Positions 56,813 through 64,000 of a DNA stretch of 64,000 bases are shown here, one piece after another. Source of the DNA: Rotaria sp. Silwood1 (lineage: Eukaryota; Rotifera; Eurotatoria; Philodinida; Philodinidae); contig CAJNOP010000043.1 in NCBI GenBank assembly GCA_905250075.1, positions 244,772-308,771 of the forward strand, written 5' to 3'. The translations under genes and the position numbers were made by a program. The notes under the pieces were generated by a model. The model was not told the origin of the DNA. It searched no databases and saw nothing but the letters and a program-made list of their open reading frames with translations. Each line of letters starts with the position of its first letter. The stretch's first letter is position 1.

Positions 56813-59800
56813 TCACTCTTTGCTACCGGTACATGTTGTTGCATATAATGTGCCCTGATAAGCAATTCCATTTAATTCAATGGAAAGTTGAATTGATTTT
56901 TCATTTGATTGTTGTTGAAGATTATTCTCTAGAAAAGACAAAACGAAGAAATTTTTCTTTTAATTTCATGTAATTCAAAATTATATTAAAATAAAATTAC
57001 CTTTTGCAATTATATTTAGTTTACTAACTTGTGATAATAATGATGAATTATTTGTTGTTGAAGGTGTAAAACAATTTGAATGAATTAAATTATTATTTAT
57101 TGTTGAAACAAATTTTTTTATATTATCATCATTTTGTTTAGATGAAAATGATGGTGAAATACTTCGTTTTATTGTTGATGGAGATGTTAAATGATGATGA
57201 TGATCATCAAATGAAGATATACGTGAAGCTGTTGGTGTTATTTCATTAACATCACGTGATGATGATGATGATGCTGCTGCTGCAGCTGCAAGAAAAAATG
57301 GATGAGATAATGCAGCAGCCATTGCAGCATGATTTGAATCCACTAAAATAATATAAATATATATGATAAAGAAAATCTCGTATGAATAAATTTCTTTACA
57401 AGGTCTGTGTGCAAGTGGACTAGCAAGAAAAGAATTTGCTGCTGCAGCTGCTGTTGTTGTTGGTGGTGGTGGCGGTGGTGGTGGAGGCATAATTTGTGGC
57501 GGTGATGAATATTCAAATGTATAAGACGGTCGACGACCTTCACGTCGATTTCCTTCTATTATAGAGATGAATAAATGATATATTGTTATCTAGGAGAAAA
57601 GGTTTCCTATTCTATATTACCAATCGCTGCTTGTAATTCACTTGGTGAACTTAATTGTAATTTTTCACATTCATATGGATATAAATATTTCATATATCTT
57701 AAGAAATAAAAATAAAAACAAATTAAAACTATATTATATCTTTCTCATGATGAATTAAACAAAGAAACACAAAAGAGAATCTAGACTATAAACAAATTGA
57801 TTTCTCATCATATATGTTCAAGACATTGACATATGATAAATGATAGACAACATATGCGAATGAGAGAAAGAGAGAAAGAGAGAAAGAAAAACTCTTGATG
57901 TTAATCAGGTTTTATTAGTCCAACACGCTATATATGTCAACACTTGAGAGAAAAAATATTTATACATACTGTGTACGTAGAGTAAATGCAGCACTAGTAA
58001 TCGAACTTGGTAAATTAAGACCTTTCGTCACTTCACGCCATAATTTCTTGTTAATGACTTCAACTAAACCGCCTTTACCAACAACCAAACGAAATAATTC
58101 ATCTTGATTAAAAATTAAAAATAAAAAATTTCAGTTTTTTTTTTTTCTTTAATATAAAATGAAATGTGTACTAACATAAATCAAGTACATGTTTAGCCAT
58201 AATGGGTATTCTATTAACCGGAGTACCTTTTCAATTAAAATAAAAATAGAAAATAAATTCTTATTGGATAGATTTTTGTATTTAATACTAACCACGCTTT
58301 TGCATGAATGCAAATAAATCATCAAGAAATTCTTTACGTTTTGGTTCGTCGGATAATTCATAGAGCTAGAATATAAAGAGAACGACTTTTTTCATTAGAT
58401 TAATTCACTACAAGACAGGAAATTTATCAATAATTTGCTTCTCCTCCCGAAGAATTATTCTAATCGAGCGTATATATACAACGATGATTTGTTTATTTGT
58501 CTCTATTAAGAAAAAAGAAAGACTATCTTCTATGTCTTTCTTAGCTATAACTTGTAATTGTGATCGATGAAGCTTTTCAAGATATACATACACAAGTGGT
58601 CGACCGGCTTTCTGCTCGATTTGACCGACCTTCTTATTGATAAGAAGAAGAAGAAAAAAAAAGAGCGAAGTTCATCGTTTTATATTCTTTTTGACTATAA
58701 AACAAAAACGTGTCTTACATATTGGATAAGACTGATATAGAATAAATAAAAACACACACACATACAATATATACATATATGTTTTTTAAGCTGATTTTAT
58801 TTTAATAATAATGATTGACAGCAGCTGGAAATTCTCATTTTTATTTCTTAAGTGAAATAGAATAGTCCATAAAAAGAAATCTTTTTCTTTAAGATGTTCA
58901 TTTATTTTCTCGTCAACCATCTGCCTCTAAACAATGCAATTAGTAGCAAATAATCGATATTGCCGCGAGCTGTGCTGTTTCTTTTTGCGACATTCTGTAT
59001 ATATATCTTTTGATGATCAAGCATTTTCCTATGAATCAAGATATGGAAACACACACTAATTGTTGATCCATCTCGTTTGTATGCATATAAAGCAAAACAC
59101 ATAAGCCCATCAATAATCGAAAGATTCTTCACATATTTATAAATGAGCAAGCTAATGTGTCTTTTTCTTTTTCTTCTATGAAAGCAATTAGTCGATATAT
59201 ATGTGAGACTGACATGGATATATATTCTTTTTTTTTCTTGCTTTAATGTAAACGATAAATTGATCATCAGACAACAAGAAAAAACTGACTGGCCTTAATC
59301 GAAAGAAAATTGTACTACGGAAAAAAAAGAAAAGAAATTAGTCTTATGGGATAGGTACAAACGAAACAACAGCTGCATGAGTATAAACGTTTATTGATGG
59401 ATATAAATAGGCCAATAGTTCTTCTTTATAATTATATAAACCTGATCAAGAAAGGAAAAAAAAATACCAACAGAAATGTCAGTTAAGCTATATTGATCAC
59501 AATATCTGATTGTAATTTACTTAGCTAAAAGAGAATGAAAACAGACACATTATAACATTTCTTCTAACCTTCAACTTGATAATTATTTTTCGATCTAATC
59601 AACTGAAATAATGTTTGTATGTTGATATGTCAGAATATCAACAATACAAAAAGAAAAAAGAAATAGAAAAGAAAAGAATTCTCTATTCTCATGCGATATT
59701 AATGTTGAGAAAGAATTTTAAATAATCAATCTTTTTTATTCTCGCTCTAATTACCTAATAAATAAATAATAAGAAATATTTGCGTGTCTATTCATACAGA

Positions 59801-60665
59801 TGGTGAACGTTCTCTTCTTTATTCAGATTAATATATATGTATATATGTTCTTTTGTCTGTGTTCGCCTTGATCTACCTTTGATAGATGTATTGATATATT
59901 TAACCTATGAAATTATTGTGCAAGATGAAGAGAGAAGATCGATGTGCTTTTGATTTCTCTCTTAACTCGTGTGTCTTCAATAATAGATAAGTGCTACTTA
60001 TGAAAAAGAGCATAGATGAATGAGCCTTTGTTACATCTCTTGTGGTACTCAATCTATATATATATATATATTATATATACATATACCAAACATTTCAATT
60101 AATTATTGCCTCAAAGCTATCAACACTCGTTCGTTCTACAAAAGAAAGAGCGAGTGATGCACACAATCCAAATGATGTGCAAACAGAAGCAATAGATAGA
60201 TCTCGATAGAGATAGAGAAACAGTCAGACAGAACCTAATTGATTTCTACTCAATCAAATATCAGATAATAAATATCAATTTACCTGACGAAATTGTTCTT
60301 CAAAAGTCCTAAACAAAACAAAGAAATGATTATTTATTTTTCTATAATAGATATTGAAATTTTACCATTCAGTTGTACTACCAGAATTTGATTGATTTCC
60401 ACTATCATCTGAACTTGGTGATTTTGGTTGTTGATGATCAGAAGATGATTGAATTTGTGAAACAATATTTGCTGTTGGGGATAGAATTGATGGAGTTGTT
60501 GGATTTGTCCATGGATATGAATGAAAATTATATGGATTTTGTTGTTGTTGTTGTTGTTGTTGTTGATATAAAGCAGCTGCTAAAAAACGATCTCGTTCTT
60601 CTTTTGATAAACGATGAAATAATTGTTGTTGAATTTGTAATTGATGCAAAGGAGAATTTTCTTCA

Positions 60666-60698
<33 letters not shown>

Positions 60699-61159
60699 GT
60701 TGTATTTAATTGTGAAAATAAACGTTCACGATCTTCAGGTTTCATTGCAAATGATTGTGTATATAGAAGAAAATTTCTATGTGCTAACCAACGATCTTCA
60801 TAATCTTTAAGTTCTTTTGCAAGACGTTCACGATGACGTGTATAATCAATTGTTGATATTGGACGATTTATAATTGGTGATATATTTAAAGAATCTTTAT
60901 TTTCATTTGTTGTTTTGTCTTCGTTTTCATTTTTAATTGTACTTGTTGATTGAACTTTTTCATCATGTATACTCACATTTGAAAAATGATCATCATCATC
61001 ATCATCATCAATTGTTGATGATAATGGTGAAGCATCTGTTGGACCATCATTATTCTATTCAAATATATATATATTTGTTAGAAAATAAATATTGTTTTAT
61101 TGAAAAATACATACTTTTAAATGATGAAATTCATTTGATTCAGCACGTAAAATTTCCAT
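56813..61159 (-). CDS. ARID3: ARID3 / dead ringer transcription factor
   Basis: Ten exons in frame: 61159-61115, 61054-60366, 60308-60284, 58365-58293, 58226-58176, 58102-57970, 57697-57621, 57555-57400, 57342-57001 and 56928-56813, giving 568 residues. ARID3 proteins bind AT-rich DNA and control developmental genes. The extended ARID (about residues 245-380) is nearly identical to animal ARID3: WTFEEQFRQ, LYELSDEPKRKEFLDDLFAF, MQKRGTPVNRIPIMAKHVLD, GGLVEVINKKLWREVTKGLN, LPSSITSAAFTLRTQYMKYL. The C-terminal REKLES-type segment is IQLSIELNGIAYQGTLYA. Between them lie poly-Pro, poly-Ala and poly-His runs; the N-terminus has acidic, poly-Asn and poly-Gln runs from trinucleotide repeats. Intron 3 is 1.9 kb. 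The gene is divergent from casein kinase 1. Confidence 0.95.
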
Positions 61160-62278
61160 TGCGGAACAAGCGAAGAAGAAAGAAAAAAATAAATCACGCT
61201 TAATGTAGTAAATGCTTTTGTGTAATAATAATCTATACAAAATTAATCAAAAAGAAAACGTACCGAGATTAGAGAATAAATGAATCTGTACTCTTGCGCG
61301 GATGACTAAAAAAAGTGAATTGCTCTCGCTCTCTTCTTCTTCTTCTTTTTTGTTTTTATATATATTAGCTTTTTTTTCTCTGTCGCTCTTTCTTTCTTTT
61401 TTTTACTTCTTCTTTTTTTCTTTGCCTCAACGAATCCGAATTAAGAAAGAATGAAACATATAGATAGAAACATGCTACTGATATCATGAAACAGTTTATA
61501 TTAAAAACAAAATTAATCTCTTTCTTTTCTTTCTTGATAGATTCTGCATTTCGATTCGTCCGATTCATATTCAAAACGAGCCATCCGATTTGCTGAATTT
61601 CTCTCCTATTCTTCTGCTATTAGAGAAAGAAGAAAAACGATAGAGAAAAAATGATAGAGAGGGAGAAAAAACTGGAAGATTAACGTTGACGTCGAGTTGT
61701 TAATGTCGATTATACATTCGCTTTATTGCTAGCTTTATGATGGTCGATGATGAGCATGATGTGATATGAAATGAATGTAAATGATAATAGCAGGGCAAGA
61801 AAAAGACATGGCAAGGCAAGGCAAATAATCATCATCATCATTATCATGCAATAACAAACAGACAGACAGAGAACTTCATATGCCTATCTTTTCTTATAGA
61901 AAGATTGTTGCAATCAAATCTCAGTTTGTATGCATATAATAGCTTGCATTTGGTATGTATGATGGAGAACTATTATCGGCAATGTCGTTGTAGATTGTCC
62001 CTGATGTATATATACGAATGTTGTTGCTTGCATTCGACAGGGAGAACATCAATTTAGTATACAAAGTTATACATCATTCTTTTTTGCTTATCCTCCTGTC
62101 TTTTAATATATTTGTCTTACATGACTAATCAACCCGCCTTTTGACTACTAATTTATTTTTTATGTTTTGCTTTGTTCATTATGATAACCAAAAAAAAAAA
62201 AAAGTAAAGTAAAAAAAACAGCGAGACAGAGAGAGAAAAAAAAAGAAAGAGTTGCTAGATTTTATTTCAATCAATTCA
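61160..62278. promoter_or_regulatory. Divergent upstream region of ARID3 and CK1
   Basis: 1.1 kb between two opposed start codons, so it should hold the promoters of both. There are long TTC/CT and GA-rich runs (61330-61430, 62180-62250) and GGCAAG tandem words near 61795-61825. No specific factor site is proposed. Confidence 0.4.
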
Positions 62279-62639
62279 ATGCGTTTAAAATCTCATTATC
62301 ATCAAATAACAGAATTGCTTTCTTCTAAATCAGATAAACATCGATTATCTCAAAGCGATTATTATCATAAACAGCAACAAGAAACAATTCCAAAAATAAT
62401 TAAAAATCGATGGTCTATACAATCACCAATAAGTTCAGGTTCATTTGGTTATATTTATCAAGGAATAAATTTAATTACTAATGAAAAAGTTGCTATTAAA
62501 TTTGAATCAAAAAGTTCTCATCATCCACAATTATATAAAGAAAGTCAAATCTATCGTTCTATTGAAGGAACTGGTATGCCTAAAATGTATTGGTAAGATG
62601 AATATAATCAAAGATTTACTCAAAAAAAAAGAACTCCAA

Positions 62640-62670
<31 letters not shown>

Positions 62671-62853
62671 TTGTCAAAGGTATGGAACAGTAGATAATTA
62701 TCATGCTATGGTACTTGAAATACTTGGACCAAGTATTGAAGATTTATATAATTATTGTCATAGGCGATTTACAATTAAAACTGTTGTTTTACTTGGTGAA
62801 CAAATGCTTGAAAGAATATGTCATATACATCGTCGATCTGTTATACATCGAGA
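62279..62853 (+). CDS. Casein kinase 1 family protein kinase, 5' part
   Basis: Two exons, 62279-62592 and 62680-62853, encode the first 162 residues; the rest lies beyond the window. Seen: glycine loop SSGSFGYIYQG (about residues 52-62), catalytic Lys near 74 in VAIKFESK, Glu in LYKESQIYRS, CK1-specific GPSIEDLYNYCHRRFTIKTV and QMLERICHIHRRSVIHR. Exon 2 stops inside the HRD codon (phase 2), so the Asp comes from the next exon, and the following intron is longer than 1.1 kb. The ATG at 62279 is chosen; an upstream TTG adds nothing supported. The N-terminal ~45 residues before the kinase are longer than in CK1 delta or alpha. A (CT)n(TA)n microsatellite lies in intron 1 near 62640-62667. Subfamily undecided. 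Confidence 0.9.
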
Positions 62854-64000
62854 GTGAGTTTTTTTTTAAACAAATTCAATAATTGAAATATTAAAAATTT
62901 ATTATCATTATTTGTTAACAAGAAGAAGAAGAAAGAAATTCTCTTTTACTTTTATATCTATTAAAAGAATGAAAAAAGTAATTTTTTTTTCTTTTTAAAT
63001 AAATTACTTTTTGAATTTTAATAATGAGAAAAGCAATGCTAAATGTTTATATGCAAATTGTTAATAAGGTTTTTTTTTAACATTATACTATACAAAAAAC
63101 ATTAGAACTATTATTTAACTTTATGACATTTTAAAGTCACTTTTGAACTCAAAAATTAAATATTTAATCATGAATGGAAAATATTTTCTTTCAAATAAAA
63201 ATAAGATATGACTTCTGGAGACAATGTTCTGAAAGAAGAAAAACAGTTTTTACGAATAAAAAATTTTGTTCTAAAACATTAAGATCAGAAACTTATTTAA
63301 AATTTCAATAAAATTAATATTTTTCATATGGCATTATTAAATCAAATCAGTTCTAAATCTTAATTAAGGTGTTTCTTAATTTACAAAAAGAAGCATTGAA
63401 TTCATATGCTGAGTTAAAAAATTTCATTAATTCTAAAATGTTTGATAAATTTGATAAAGTACTTCAGTACACATCAACGATAATTATACAAAAATGTTTC
63501 TTCTCATAGTAAAAATTTTATTTTTCACATGTTCATAAATAAACACAAGCATAGAAAGCATCTGTTAAATAATTGATTAAAAGTATTTCATTATAAAAAA
63601 AATACGCATTAAATAACATTCAAATAAATGATAAGGGCTAAACATAAAACAAACAATCTTTCTAAATTGTTCAAGTTAATAACTTTTTTCCTTATCAATC
63701 TGCTCAAGCATTGCAAATAATTGCTTCTGTTTAATTGTCAGTTAGAATAGTAATTAAAGTTTATCGAGTTCCCATTGAATATTATTCTGTTGAGGGTAGT
63801 TCCACCAGAAATCTTCCACGTTTACAGTGACCTTCAGCAGTCAAGCTGAAACTTTCAGCGATTGAAGATTTCACTAATCTAAGACCTTTGATAAAAAAAT
63901 TCCACAAACTTTCGCTTGGCATCATAGTTTTTTTCAAACCACAAAATATCAAATTTTAGTCTATATAGCCATAAAAATAATTTTTCGCTATTTTGTGATA
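62854..64000 (+). other. Large intron of the CK1 gene, running off the window
   Basis: Begins with a consensus GTGAGT donor. No exon encoding the expected IKPDN motif was found in these 1.1 kb, on reading all frames by eye. The sequence is AT-rich without a recognised element. Confidence 0.55.

Noticed and set aside
62252-62278. Upstream TTG start for the CK1 gene
   Set aside because: Eukaryotic initiation at TTG is unlikely; the ATG at 62279 is in frame and adequate.
1-64000. CRISPR arrays, bacterial operons, rRNA genes
   Set aside because: None seen; direct repeats here are minisatellite-like or fold-back elements, and the genes are spliced.

Overview
This looks like a stretch of an animal nuclear genome, most likely from a bdelloid rotifer. 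The DNA is AT-rich. Genes are split by many short GT-AG introns, often 40 to 70 bases. Conserved animal genes (POMP, IFRD, calcyphosine, ABHD14, FBXO25/32, ARID3, casein kinase 1) sit beside genes of bacterial or phage type that carry introns (a tail-collar protein, a T7-lysozyme-type amidase, an old yellow enzyme). G-rich tracts built on TGTGGG-like units match the telomere repeat reported for the bdelloid Adineta vaga. The species is inferred from these traits only.

Layout. 0-6 kb is repeat-rich accessory DNA: three TGTGGG-type tracts that each switch strand in the middle, a tail-collar gene interrupted by one in-frame stop, and a degenerate array of about 66-base units that look like tiny exons and introns. 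6.9-8.7 kb holds an intracellular trypsin-like protease. A 100-base gap lies at 9941-10040. 10.2-14.4 kb encodes a long basic SAP-domain protein. 17.4-23.0 kb holds POMP and IFRD only 132 bases apart, possibly one trans-spliced transcription unit. 23.5-28.9 kb has three minus-strand genes (calcyphosine, an ALMS-motif protein, a three-LIM protein), and LIM is divergent from ABHD14 (29.1-31.4 kb). 33.7-34.9 kb is an old yellow enzyme. 36.1-37.2 kb is an FBXO25/32 F-box protein, convergent with an unrecognised gene (37.9-39.0 kb). 42.1-42.7 kb is the secreted amidase. Two unlisted coding relics lie near 44 kb. 45.5-48.2 kb is an ammonium transporter, 48.5-48.9 kb an unrecognised minus-strand gene, and 49.9-52.4 kb a dynamin/Mx-type GTPase. 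56.8-61.2 kb is ARID3/dead ringer, divergent from a casein kinase 1 gene that runs off the right edge.

Most genes here work independently: proteasome assembly, ciliary or centrosomal scaffolding, transcription control, signalling and nitrogen transport. The amidase and the Mx-like GTPase could both serve defence, and the tail-collar protein and OYE are transfer candidates. Several fold-back, MITE-like elements sit in introns and between genes. Two of them, in introns of neighbouring genes, clearly belong to one family.

Gene models were built by hand from reading frames and splice signals; exon lists are frame-checked. No homology search was possible, so family names rest on motifs recognised by eye.
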